Below are positions 34,452 through 41,973 of a DNA stretch of 64,000 bases, piece by piece (position 1 is the first letter of the stretch; each line of letters opens with the position of its first letter). The position numbers and the translations under genes are program-made. The stretch is from Microbispora rosea subsp. aerata (GTDB taxonomy: Bacteria > Actinomycetota > Actinomycetes > Streptosporangiales > Streptosporangiaceae), in NCBI RefSeq assembly GCF_014647835.1, contig NZ_BMPY01000005.1, positions 203,222 through 267,221 of the forward strand, in the 5' to 3' direction. The notes below the pieces were generated by a model. The model was not told the origin of the DNA and searched no databases. It saw only the letters and a program-made list of their open reading frames with translations.

Positions 34452-35309
34452 TCCCTCCTCCCGGGCGCCTCAGGCGCGGGGTCACGTCACCCCGCGCCGG
34501 GGGACGGCGGACGTCCCGGCGTCGTGCCGCGTCGTCGTCACCGCGCAGGAAATCCAACGCCTCGTCCACGTGCGGGTGCAGCAGGTGTGAGCCGTGCACC
34601 ACCGCCGACGCCATCAGATATCTGATGTCGGCGACTTTGTCCGGTGTGGGCGCGTCCATGATCGCCCGGACTTTCGGGTCGTCGAGCACGTGGTGGTCAC
34701 GGTATCGCTCCGGAACGATGTCGTCGGGGAGCGGATCTTCGACGAGCAGGCGCATGAGGTCGCCGCGCAGGAGCCACTCTTCCGTGAGCCGTTCACCGGT
34801 GATGTGCTCCGCGGCCAGGAGGGCGGCGGCCTGGCCCGCGAACGGATCTTCGGCGTCGGCCGCGTCGATGATCGAGTCGGCTTCACCCGGCAAGCGGCCG
34901 GGACGGCCGGCCGGGGAGGCCGTGGTCCGCTCGGCGATCAGTTCACCGGCGGCGGCATAGCTCAGGCGGTAGCCCTGCTCTCCGTCGAGAAACACGCTCA
35001 CCGCCCGCCCGTGAGCCGACAGCGCCCTCAGCACTTCGGGCCTGGAGCCCTCGCACCCGTTCGGTTCGACAACCAGCGTCCAGTGCCGATCGTCCCGGCG
35101 ACCAGGATGGGCAGGACGCCGGGGATGTCCGCGTTGTACTGCTCAATCTGCGCATCTTCCACGCTCATGAGTTCCGCCGCGGCCAGATCGGCGCCGAACG
35201 CACGCGCCACGTCCTCCAGCCCCGCCGGCTCGGACCAGGTCAGGCACACGGGGTCGGAAAACCACGCCGGAATGAGGGCCTTGTAGTCGTTCACGTCGCC
35301 TTCTCGCAC
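34345..35309 (-). pseudogene. frameshifted DUF6461-like gene
   Basis: Two minus-strand frames together make one protein. From 35309: VNDYKALIPAWFSDPVCLTW, then VAGTIG. After a shift near 35087 the other frame gives WTLVVEPNGCEGSRPEVLRA and LSAHGRAVSVFLDGEQGYRL, the usual DUF6461 block. One missing base in GGCACTGG explains the break. The second frame has no stop until 34345, so it runs past the hairpin into the sulfotransferase 3' end, with an Arg-rich tail that is not family-like. Function of DUF6461 is unknown. Either a young pseudogene or a sequencing error. Confidence 0.65.
34473..34498. terminator. perfect stem-loop after the sulfotransferase gene
   Basis: GGCGCGGGGT (34473-34482) and ACCCCGCGCC (34489-34498) form a 10-bp perfect stem with loop CACGTC, 22 bp past the stop codon. 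It lies between convergent genes and can serve both. A near-copy occurs at 35353-35378. Confidence 0.7.
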
Positions 35310-35352
35310 GCCTCATCATCCATCGTGAAAAGCCGGCAAACGCCCGCCGTAC

Positions 35353-35378
35353 GGCGCCGGGTCAGGTCACCCTGCGCC
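35353..35378. repeat. second copy of the hairpin element
   Basis: GGCGCCGGGT (35353-35362) and ACCCTGCGCC (35369-35378) with loop CAGGTC form the same stem as at 34473-34498 with one mismatch. The similarity extends a few bases past the stem (GGGGGA), giving about 33 near-identical bases on each side of the DUF6461-like gene. Confidence 0.6.
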
Positions 35379-35586
35379 GGGGGAGCGGCAGGCGCGACCG
35401 GGTGAACGCGGCGCCGCCGAGCGCGGCCGGCAGGGGGAGCCCCACGACGAGCAGGCCGATGAGCGCCCAGGCCGCGGGCACGACCGTCGTCGTCCCGTCG
35501 GCGCGCGGGACCCGGCTATCCGCGCCGGGGCGGTCGTGGGGCGGGCGATCCCGCCGTGGGACGTTTGCCCCCGGGGGAGGCCGCTC
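35362..35586 (-). other. orphan membrane-segment reading frame directly after a stop codon
   Basis: After the TGA of the PNPOx-like gene (35587-35589) the same frame stays open for 74 codons to a TGA at 35362-35364. It reads a Pro/Arg-rich stretch, a clear membrane segment (VVPAAWALIGLLVVGLPLPA) and a basic tail RSRLPLPRRRVT. It has no ATG or ribosome binding site of its own; the only internal GTG lies just before the hydrophobic part. It looks like the end of a membrane protein: a relic, a readthrough extension, or chance in a GC-rich frame. Confidence 0.35.
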
Positions 35587-36468
35587 TCACGCGCCTTTCA
35601 CGGGTGGGTTGAAGCGGGAGTATTCCTCGAACGCCCAGCGCAGCGGGCTCGCGCCGGCGACCTGGAGCACCCGCTCGACGTCGAACTCCACGAGCCGCTG
35701 GGCGCCCGGCACCCCGCGCGGGTCCCAGTCGACCCGCGCCCTGCCGGTGACGTGCAGCGCGTCGCCGGTGGCCCAGTCGAGGAAGAGCAGACCGGCGGCG
35801 GGGTTCAGCTCCAGGTTGCCGAGGGTCATGTACATCAGGTTGCCCGTGTAGTCGGGCCAGACGAGCCGCCGGGAGTCCACCACCTCGACGAATCCGGGGT
35901 TGCCGCCCCGGTGTGAGACGTCCGAGCCGAGCCCGGGCGCGTGCGTCGCGACGAAGAAGGTGTCGGCGGCCTCGATCCACTCCTGCTGGACCTGCGACAG
36001 GCGGTCCCCGAGCCACGGCGTCCGCTCGCCCGGCTCCAGCTCCTCGACGATCGTCCGCTTCTGCAGATATTTGGGGCAGTTGGAGTAGACCTGCTCGGTC
36101 CGTACGACCAGGTGGTCGCCGTTCCGCCGGGCCCGGCCGTTGACCCGCATGCGGCGCCGGGTCCACGGCTCGATGGCCAGCATGCCGATGTCGCGCTCGT
36201 CGTCGAACAGCCCCGCGAGCGGCGCGTCCGGCACCGCGTGCACCAAGATCGTACGGTCGCCGGACGGGGCGACGAAGCCCGCCGGGCCGGTGAGCGGCGC
36301 GGCCCACACCCGGCCTTCACGGTCCTCCGCGCCGATCACGACCATGCGCTGGGACTCCAGGAACCGCGCCGCGACCTCCGGGATCTCGGCCCGCACCCGG
36401 GCGGAGCCGTGGCCGTCCAGCCGTACGCCCGCGCGGCGCTGGACCGCGATCTCTCCGGGGTGCCGCAT
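35587..36468 (-). CDS. pyridoxamine 5'-phosphate oxidase-like flavin-binding protein
   Basis: A 293-residue protein with the split-barrel FMN-binding fold. Visible features: RFLESQRMVVIGAEDREGRV, VWAAPLTGPAGFV, IGMLAIEPWTRRRMRVNGRA, SNCPKYLQKR, and the second half GNPGFVEVVDSRRLVWPDY, GNLMYMTLGNLELNPAAGLL. It resembles MOSC-less oxidoreductase partners that carry two PNPOx-type halves. Substrate unknown. ATG 36468 follows the VOC stop codon almost directly (TAA-G-ATG), so the two are co-translated; the longer frame upstream lies inside the VOC gene. Probably a redox or detoxification enzyme. Confidence 0.78.
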   Translation of the reverse strand: MRHPGEIAVQRRAGVRLDGHGSARVRAEIPEVAARFLESQRMVVIGAEDREGRVWAAPLTGPAGFVAPSGDRTILVHAVPDAPLAGLFDDERDIGMLAIEPWTRRRMRVNGRARRNGDHLVVRTEQVYSNCPKYLQKRTIVEELEPGERTPWLGDRLSQVQQEWIEAADTFFVATHAPGLGSDVSHRGGNPGFVEVVDSRRLVWPDYTGNLMYMTLGNLELNPAAGLLFLDWATGDALHVTGRARVDWDPRGVPGAQRLVEFDVERVLQVAGASPLRWAFEEYSRFNPPVKGA

Positions 36469-36469
36469 C

Positions 36470-36913
36470 TTAGAAGAAGCCGCAGGTCGGGGCGTCGGAA
36501 CGGGGAGCGGGGCGCTCGCCGGCGCCGCTTGGCGCGTAGATCTCCAGCCGGATCCCGTCGGGGTCCTCGAAGAACAGTCCGCCCGAGGCGCCGCCCTCAC
36601 GGTGCGGCACGATGCCGCCATGGTGGATCTTCGCCCCGGTCTCCCGGACGGCGGCCTCCGCCCTGCGCACGGCCTCGATGTCCGGCACCTCGAAGGACAG
36701 GTGGTGCAGCCCCGGCAGTCCCGGGGCGAACGCGCCCTCGCTCTGCTGCCACAGCGTCAGCACGAGCGTGCCGTCCTGGGCGAGGAACGCGTACCGGCGC
36801 CCCTCGTCGGCCGACTCCTCGGCGACCTCGAAGCCGAAGACCTTCCGGTAGAAGCCGACCGACCTGTCGAGGTCGGAGACGTTCAGCCCGACGTGCCCCC
36901 TGGTGAAGCTCAT
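36470..36913 (-). CDS. VOC-family (glyoxalase/dioxygenase fold) metalloenzyme
   Basis: A 147-residue protein with two beta-alpha-beta-beta-beta units. Likely metal ligands: His7 in TRGHVGLNV, the His of GLHHLSFEV in the second unit, and Glu in GIRLEIYAP. Small VOC enzymes are lyases, isomerases or resistance proteins. The reaction here is not predictable. First gene of a two-gene operon with the PNPOx-like gene, preceded by inverted repeats of CTAAYGGA. Confidence 0.82.
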   Translation of the reverse strand: MSFTRGHVGLNVSDLDRSVGFYRKVFGFEVAEESADEGRRYAFLAQDGTLVLTLWQQSEGAFAPGLPGLHHLSFEVPDIEAVRRAEAAVRETGAKIHHGGIVPHREGGASGGLFFEDPDGIRLEIYAPSGAGERPAPRSDAPTCGFF

Positions 36914-36933
36914 GGCCGTCCCTTCGTCACGCG

Positions 36934-37000
36934 TTCTAATGGATGGATCCGTTAGAAGAATGAGAAAAGACTAACGGAAGGAAGCGCTTGAGTCCATTAG
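36934..37000 (-). promoter_or_regulatory. paired inverted repeats of CTAAYGGA upstream of the VOC operon
   Basis: TTCTAATGGA (36934-36943) faces TCCGTTAGAA (36948-36957), matching at 9 of 10 positions around a 4-base spacer. A second pair, CTAACGGA (36971-36978) and TCCATTAG (36993-37000), follows. Four half-sites in two inverted pairs suggest two repressor dimers. The regulator is not obvious in the window. Confidence 0.6.
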
Positions 37001-37138
37001 AGTCCGTGCCGCTGTCGGGCTCGATCACGCCCGGACCGGCCCGTACGGGCATGCGCGGCCGACGTGATGAGGGGGACCCGAGGTCAGTCAGGCGTCGGGT
37101 CAAACCTCACCGGGAGGCGCTCACCTACATCATCACTG

Positions 37139-37726
37139 TCAGGCGTGCTTGTGCTGCCGGTAGTGGCGGGCGGCTCGGGCACGGTTGCCGCAGGCCACGG
37201 AGCACCACTCCTGACGCGGGTGCTCCTTGACGAAATACAGCACGCACCGGGGCGCGGGGCAGACGCGTATCCGCTCCCGGTGCGGCCCGGCCAGCAGGTC
37301 GATCGCGGCGGACGCGAGGGCCGCCCGCAGGCGTGCGGAGTCGCCGGCGGCCCGCGCGGGCACGGTGCGGGCGCGGGGCGCGTCGCCCGGCGGCCACTCG
37401 AGCCGGGGGGCGACGGGCACCGCCGCCGCCGTGGCGTTCACCAGGTCGAGGGAGGGCTCGAAGGCCGGGAGGCGGGCCGCGTCCGCGCCGCTCGGGGGCC
37501 CGGGGGCGACGGCCCGCGCGAGCAGCGCGCGGATCGCCTGCCGCAGCGCCACGACCTCCTCGCGCATCTCCTCCGTGGCGGTGAAGACGGCTGGGTCGAC
37601 GCCGAGATCGGCCGCGTGGGCCCGGACCCAGGCGGTCAGGCCGCCCGCGTCCTCCAGCGCGTCCACCAGGCCGGAGCGGTCCGCGCGGACGGTGCTTGCG
37701 AATTCCAGTGCCAGCAGGGAGGACAT
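37139..37726 (-). CDS. CGNR zinc-finger/ABATE-domain regulator
   Basis: A 195-residue probable DNA-binding protein. The N-terminal ABATE domain (ALEFASTVRADRSGLVDALE) is followed by a C-terminal zinc finger with Cys pairs in RVCPAPRCVLYF and WCSVACGNRARAARHYRQH, the CGNR signature. Such proteins are regulators, mostly uncharacterised. It is separated from the VOC operon by about 225 bp in which only operator-like repeats were seen, and could be their regulator. Confidence 0.85.
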   Translation of the reverse strand: MSSLLALEFASTVRADRSGLVDALEDAGGLTAWVRAHAADLGVDPAVFTATEEMREEVVALRQAIRALLARAVAPGPPSGADAARLPAFEPSLDLVNATAAAVPVAPRLEWPPGDAPRARTVPARAAGDSARLRAALASAAIDLLAGPHRERIRVCPAPRCVLYFVKEHPRQEWCSVACGNRARAARHYRQHKHA

Positions 37727-37776
37727 CGCCCAAGTCTAACGCGGTCGGCCACCCATGCCCGTGAGACCGAAGGGCG

Positions 37777-37983
37777 TCAGCGGCGGATGGCCTTGGCGAG
37801 GATCGCGACGAAGGCCGCGAACGCGAGGCCCCCGACGAGGATGGGCGCCATGATGACCGCGTCGGGTTCGGGACCGGTCACATAACGGATGCCCATGCCG
37901 ATGAACAGCAGGCCGCACAGCAGGGACATCCAGTTCGTACGGTGCACCCGGCGCGGGCGCTCGGGCGGGAACTCAGGCCGCAC
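37777..37983 (-). CDS. small two-segment membrane protein
   Basis: 68 residues: a basic N-terminus (PPERPRRVHRTNWMS) and two hydrophobic segments (LLCGLLFIGMGIRYV and MAPILVGGLAFAAFVAILAK). The GTG start at 37983 overlaps the end of the PspC gene by 11 bp, so it is co-translated. No family recognised. It probably works with the PspC protein. Confidence 0.7.
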   Translation of the reverse strand: MRPEFPPERPRRVHRTNWMSLLCGLLFIGMGIRYVTGPEPDAVIMAPILVGGLAFAAFVAILAKAIRR

Positions 37984-39976
37984 GGCGCACCTCCACGTCG
38001 CCGAGCCCGACCTTGAGGTGCAGCTCGATCGTCGGCGCGTCGCCCTCGACGGGCGTCTCCGGCTCCAGCACGCGGCTGAACCGCACGTCGGTGCCGTCCT
38101 CGACCTTGTGGTCGATCCTCACCTCGCCCAGCCTGGCCAAGCCGTGCACCTCGACCCGGGCGTTCGCCGGGACGATCACCGTGACCTGTCCCAGCGACAC
38201 CGACACGTCGAATCTGACCCGTGCGCCGGGTTTGAGCGTGATGTCGCTCAGGTCGAGCTTGCCGTCGCCGATGCCCAGTTCGTACGTGCTGTCCGACTGG
38301 ACGGTGCCGACGGGATGCCACACGAAGCTGCCGATCTTGCGGGGGATGCCGTTCACCGTCGAGCTTCCCACCAGCACGAGGGCCACGATCGTCCCGGCGG
38401 CGATCAGCCCGGCGCCCCGGCCGAACCACGCCGTGACCAGCAGGCCGGCGCCGATCGTGACGAGGACGGCCCCGCCGACGACCGGCAGGCCGACCGTGCC
38501 GGAGCCGGTCCGCTGCATGGTGACCATGATCCCTCCAACGATCAGGGCGAGGCAGATGGTGAGGACGCCCACAAACGACTTGGGACGCTTGGGTTTCGCA
38601 GGTCGCGCGGGCGGGGGCGGCACGGGCGGGCCGTACGGGCTCGGCGCGTAGGGCGAGGCGTAGGGGTGGCGCGGCTCGCGCATCGTGTAGGGGCCGTGCG
38701 GGGCGAAGGGCTCTCCGGATCCGAACGCGTGTCCCCCGGCTGCGTACTCCCGGTGGGCTCCGGTGCCGCTACGACCGTACACGCCCTCTCTCGCCTCACG
38801 GGCCAGGTCGGACAGCCTCCGATATCCGCTCTGCGCGGGAGGCGGGGGGATGGGCGGCCCGGCCGGTGCGGAGGCCCAGCCGGCCGATGCCCCGGCGCCG
38901 GCCGCGCCGGAAACACCGGGAGCGTGGGGGCCGGGGGCGGGCTCGGCGGCCAGGCGGGCGACGGTTTCGAACGGCCGGGTCGGCGGATCGCCCCCGGGCC
39001 GCCCGGCCGACGCCGGTGCGCCCTCGGCGACGGCGTCCTGGACGAGCGTCTCGTCCGGAGCCGCGTTCTTCCCGGCGTCCGGGTCCTGGACCACTGTGTC
39101 GTCCGGGACCGCGTCCCGCGCGGTGTCCCTTCCCGCGGCTTTCCCGGAGTCCGCCGCGACCGGGTCCTGGATCGCCGTGTCGTCCGCGACCGTGCGCCGG
39201 CTCGGCGTCTCATGCGACGCGTCGTCGCCGGAGCCCGTGTCCTTCGCCGCGGGCGTCTTCGCGCTCGTCTCGTGGACCGCCGTCTCGTCCACCGCCGCGG
39301 CGGAAGCGACCGGTCCCCGCGCCGCGTCGCCCGCCGCCGGCTCCTGTCCCGGGCCGCGGCCCTGCCAGGTTGGCGACGCCGTCTCCCTCGGCGGTGTCTC
39401 CGGGGTCGGCACTCCCGTCCCCGGCCTGCCGTACGGCTCCCCGGCGTACGGCGAGGCGAAGGGCGCGAACGGCGCGAAGTCAGAGGAGGCCCGGGTCACG
39501 CCGCGCCGTCCGGTCGCCCGCTCGGGCATCGACTTGGCCATCGTCAGCAGATCGACGCCGCGCGCGTGGGCGGCCAGCAGCACGATGGCCAGCAGCGTGC
39601 CGACCACGATCGTGCCCCGGTTGATCCCCCCGGAGACGACGTTGATGATCAGTCCGAACGCGAAGACCGCGGCCAGCAGCGCGAGCACGGTCTCGGCGTC
39701 GAACAGCCGCCGGGTCCACTGCTCCAGGTGGCCGGGGCCGCCGCCCGGCTGGCGCATCAGCAAGAACGCCGCGATGTACAGCAGGATGCCGGTGCCGGAG
39801 GCGAGGACCAGCACCGCGAAACCGACCCGGAAGAGCACGGGGTCCATGCCCGTGAACCTGCCGAGGCCCGCGCAGACGCCCGTGATCATGCGCCCGTCCC
39901 GGGAGCGGCTCAGCACCTTCTCGGGCTCGGGCGGGCCCGCGGACTCGGAGGCGGGGGTCGGTGGTGCTTCGGTCAT
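37973..39976 (-). CDS. PspC-domain membrane protein with LiaF-like C-terminus
   Basis: An envelope-stress protein of 667 residues. The PspC domain is at about 24-80 (LSRSRDGRMITGVCAGLGRF, AVLVLASGTGILLYIAAFLL). Another membrane pair follows at about 95-140. Residues about 165-440 are a disordered acidic/Pro-rich linker with repeated D/E-D/E-T-x-x-Q-D motifs. Then come three membrane segments (LTICLALIVGGIMVTM onward) and a C-terminal beta domain (YELGIGDGKLDLSDITL, VSVSLGQVTVIVPANARVEV) like the LiaF/toast-rack fold. It is divergent from the sensor kinase across a 116-bp region full of TCAGGG repeats. By analogy with LiaF it may inhibit the kinase; this is inferred. Confidence 0.82.
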   Translation of the reverse strand: MTEAPPTPASESAGPPEPEKVLSRSRDGRMITGVCAGLGRFTGMDPVLFRVGFAVLVLASGTGILLYIAAFLLMRQPGGGPGHLEQWTRRLFDAETVLALLAAVFAFGLIINVVSGGINRGTIVVGTLLAIVLLAAHARGVDLLTMAKSMPERATGRRGVTRASSDFAPFAPFASPYAGEPYGRPGTGVPTPETPPRETASPTWQGRGPGQEPAAGDAARGPVASAAAVDETAVHETSAKTPAAKDTGSGDDASHETPSRRTVADDTAIQDPVAADSGKAAGRDTARDAVPDDTVVQDPDAGKNAAPDETLVQDAVAEGAPASAGRPGGDPPTRPFETVARLAAEPAPGPHAPGVSGAAGAGASAGWASAPAGPPIPPPPAQSGYRRLSDLAREAREGVYGRSGTGAHREYAAGGHAFGSGEPFAPHGPYTMREPRHPYASPYAPSPYGPPVPPPPARPAKPKRPKSFVGVLTICLALIVGGIMVTMQRTGSGTVGLPVVGGAVLVTIGAGLLVTAWFGRGAGLIAAGTIVALVLVGSSTVNGIPRKIGSFVWHPVGTVQSDSTYELGIGDGKLDLSDITLKPGARVRFDVSVSLGQVTVIVPANARVEVHGLARLGEVRIDHKVEDGTDVRFSRVLEPETPVEGDAPTIELHLKVGLGDVEVRRAA

Positions 39977-40021
39977 GGTCCCATCCTGGCCTCGCCCGCC
40001 GTACCCCTGCTATCGGGGGAA

Positions 40022-40090
40022 CCCCTGACTCGTCCCCGACTCCTCAGGGACGGTGTCAGGGCATGCCCTGATGCGCTCATGCTCCCTGAC
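40022..40090. promoter_or_regulatory. TCAGGG palindrome array between pspC and the sensor kinase
   Basis: TCAGGGCATGCCCTGA (40056-40071) is a perfect 16-bp palindrome. Additional half-sites lie at 40023-40028 (CCCTGA), 40044-40049 (TCAGGG) and 40084-40089 (CCCTGA). This fits binding of the cognate LuxR-type response regulator to both divergent promoters. Confidence 0.65.
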
Positions 40091-40098
40091 GTGTGACG

Positions 40099-41295
40099 AT
40101 GCTTCCCGAGATGTCTGAGATGCCTAACGCCCCCGCGGCGTACCCCCGGATGGTCCGGCCCCTCGCGGGCCGGGTGGTCGCGGGCGTCGCGCAGGGCGCA
40201 GCCGCCCAGCTGCGGCTCGACCCCGTCGTGCTGCGCCTCGCGTTCGTGTTGCTCACTGTCGTCGACGGGCTGGGCGTCGTGGCGTACGCCGCGCTGTGGA
40301 TGTTCACCCCCAAGGAGGAGGTGAAGGGCCGCGTGCCGGCCCGCGAGTGGGGCCAGCTCGCCGCGTACGGCGTGCTGTGGCTGGCGCTGGCGGGCTTCGC
40401 GTGGCTGACGGGCGCCTCGGACGGCGGGTTCGGCACGTGGCCGATCGCCGTCGGCGGCATCGGCGCGCTGATCCTGTGGCAGCAGGCCGACCCGGGGCGG
40501 CGGCAGCGGTGGATGTCCGGCGCGGTCAAGCAGGTCAGCACGACCTGGGTGCGCACCGGCATCGGGGCGCTGCTCGTCGTCGTGGGCGCGATCGGCTTCC
40601 TGGCCGCGAGCGGCGAGCTGGCCAAGGCCAAGACCGGCCTGGTGTTCACCGCCGTCGTCGTCGGCGGCATGCTGATGATCGCCGCGCCCTGGCTGGCCTC
40701 GCTCGTCAAGGAGCTCCAGCGCGAGCGCACCGAGCGCATCAGACAGGAGGAGCGGGCCGAGGTGGCCGCGCACGTCCACGACTCCGTGCTGCACACGCTC
40801 ACCCTCATCCAGCGCAACGCCCACGACCCGCGGGAGGTCACCCGGCTCGCCCGGTCGCAGGAGCGGGAGCTGCGCAACTGGCTCTACCAGCCCAAGCAGG
40901 ACGCCGACGCCACCCTCGCCGCCGCCGTACGGCGGGTCGCGGCCGAGGAGGAGGACGCCCACGGCGTGCAGGTCGAGGTCGTCTGCGTGGGCGACTGCGA
41001 GCTGAACGAGGGGCTGGTGGCCATGCTGCACGCCACCCGGCAGGCGATCGTCAACGCGTGCAAATACAGTGGGGCTCCGGTGGTCTCCGTCTACGCCGAG
41101 GTCGAGCCCGACGAGGTGACGGTGTTCGTCCGGGACCGGGGCAAGGGCTTCGTGCTCGACGACGTTCCCGAAGACCGGATGGGCATCCGCCAGTCGATCA
41201 TCGGCAGGATGGAGCGCAACGGGGGAAGCGCCCGGGTCAGGACCGAGCCCGGCGACGGAACCGAGGTCATGCTGACCATGAAGAGGGAAAGATGA
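40099..41295 (+). CDS. PspC-domain histidine kinase (NarL/DesK-type)
   Basis: A 398-residue membrane sensor kinase. A PspC-type domain is at the N-terminus (PLAGRVVAGVAQGAAAQLRL, DPVVLRLAFVLLTVVDGLG), with further membrane segments to about 205. The HisKA_3 box is ERAEVAAHVHDSVLHTLTLI, with the phospho-His in H-V-H-D. The HATPase part has ATRQAIVNACKYSGAP (N box) and FVRDRGKGFVLDDVP (G1). ATG 40099 is used; GTG 40093 is an alternative. The stop overlaps the response regulator start (ATGA), a fixed two-component pair. Confidence 0.9.
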   Translation: MLPEMSEMPNAPAAYPRMVRPLAGRVVAGVAQGAAAQLRLDPVVLRLAFVLLTVVDGLGVVAYAALWMFTPKEEVKGRVPAREWGQLAAYGVLWLALAGFAWLTGASDGGFGTWPIAVGGIGALILWQQADPGRRQRWMSGAVKQVSTTWVRTGIGALLVVVGAIGFLAASGELAKAKTGLVFTAVVVGGMLMIAAPWLASLVKELQRERTERIRQEERAEVAAHVHDSVLHTLTLIQRNAHDPREVTRLARSQERELRNWLYQPKQDADATLAAAVRRVAAEEEDAHGVQVEVVCVGDCELNEGLVAMLHATRQAIVNACKYSGAPVVSVYAEVEPDEVTVFVRDRGKGFVLDDVPEDRMGIRQSIIGRMERNGGSARVRTEPGDGTEVMLTMKRER

Positions 41296-41930
41296 AGACC
41301 GTACGCGTGCTGATCGTCGACGACCACCGGCTGTTCCGTTCCGGCGTACGGGCCGAGCTGGGGCCGTCGATCCAGGTGGTCGGCGAGGCCGGAGACGTGG
41401 ACTCGGCGGTGAAGGCGATCGACGAGCTGCGGCCCGACGTGGTGCTGCTCGACGTGCACATGCCGGGCGGCGGGGGCCAGGAGGTCCTGCGGCGGGTCCT
41501 CGGCTCGGGTTCCTCGGTGCGCTTCCTCGCGCTGTCGGTGTCGGACGCCGCCGAGGACGTGATCGGGGTCATCCGGGGCGGCGCCCGGGGCTACGTCACC
41601 AAGACGATCAGCGGCGCGGAGCTGACCGACGCGATCATCCGCGTGTCGGAGGGCGACGCGGTGTTCTCGCCGCGGCTGGCCGGGTTCGTCCTCGACGCGT
41701 TCGCCTCCACGGAGGCCCCGCCCATCGACCCGGAGCTCGACTCGCTCACCCAGCGGGAGCGCGAGGTGTTGCGGCTGATCGCCCGGGGCTACGCGTACAA
41801 GGAGATCGCCAAGGAGCTGTTCATCTCGGTCAAGACCGTCGAGACGCACGTGTCGAGCGTGCTGCGGAAGCTGCAGCTGTCCAACCGCCACGAGCTGTCG
41901 CGCTGGGCCACCGCACGCCGTCTGGTGTGA
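41292..41930 (+). CDS. LuxR/NarL-family response regulator
   Basis: 212 residues. The receiver domain has LIVDDHRLFRSGVRAEL (acidic pocket) and the phosphorylated Asp in PDVVLLDVHMPGGGGQEVL, with the conserved Lys in GYVTKTISG. The C-terminal HTH_LuxR domain reads LTQREREVLRLIARGYAYKE and IAKELFISVKTVETHVSSVL. Co-translated with the kinase. Likely target: the TCAGGG palindromes at 40022-40090. Confidence 0.92.
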   Translation: MKTVRVLIVDDHRLFRSGVRAELGPSIQVVGEAGDVDSAVKAIDELRPDVVLLDVHMPGGGGQEVLRRVLGSGSSVRFLALSVSDAAEDVIGVIRGGARGYVTKTISGAELTDAIIRVSEGDAVFSPRLAGFVLDAFASTEAPPIDPELDSLTQREREVLRLIARGYAYKEIAKELFISVKTVETHVSSVLRKLQLSNRHELSRWATARRLV

Positions 41931-41973
41931 ACCCGCCTGGTGCGATCGCCCTCCGGCGTGCGACGCTCGGTAG

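Noticed and set aside
36988-37230. Possible 80-aa gene upstream of the CGNR gene
   Set aside because: Starts at TTG inside operator-like repeats, has no ribosome binding site and no recognisable fold.
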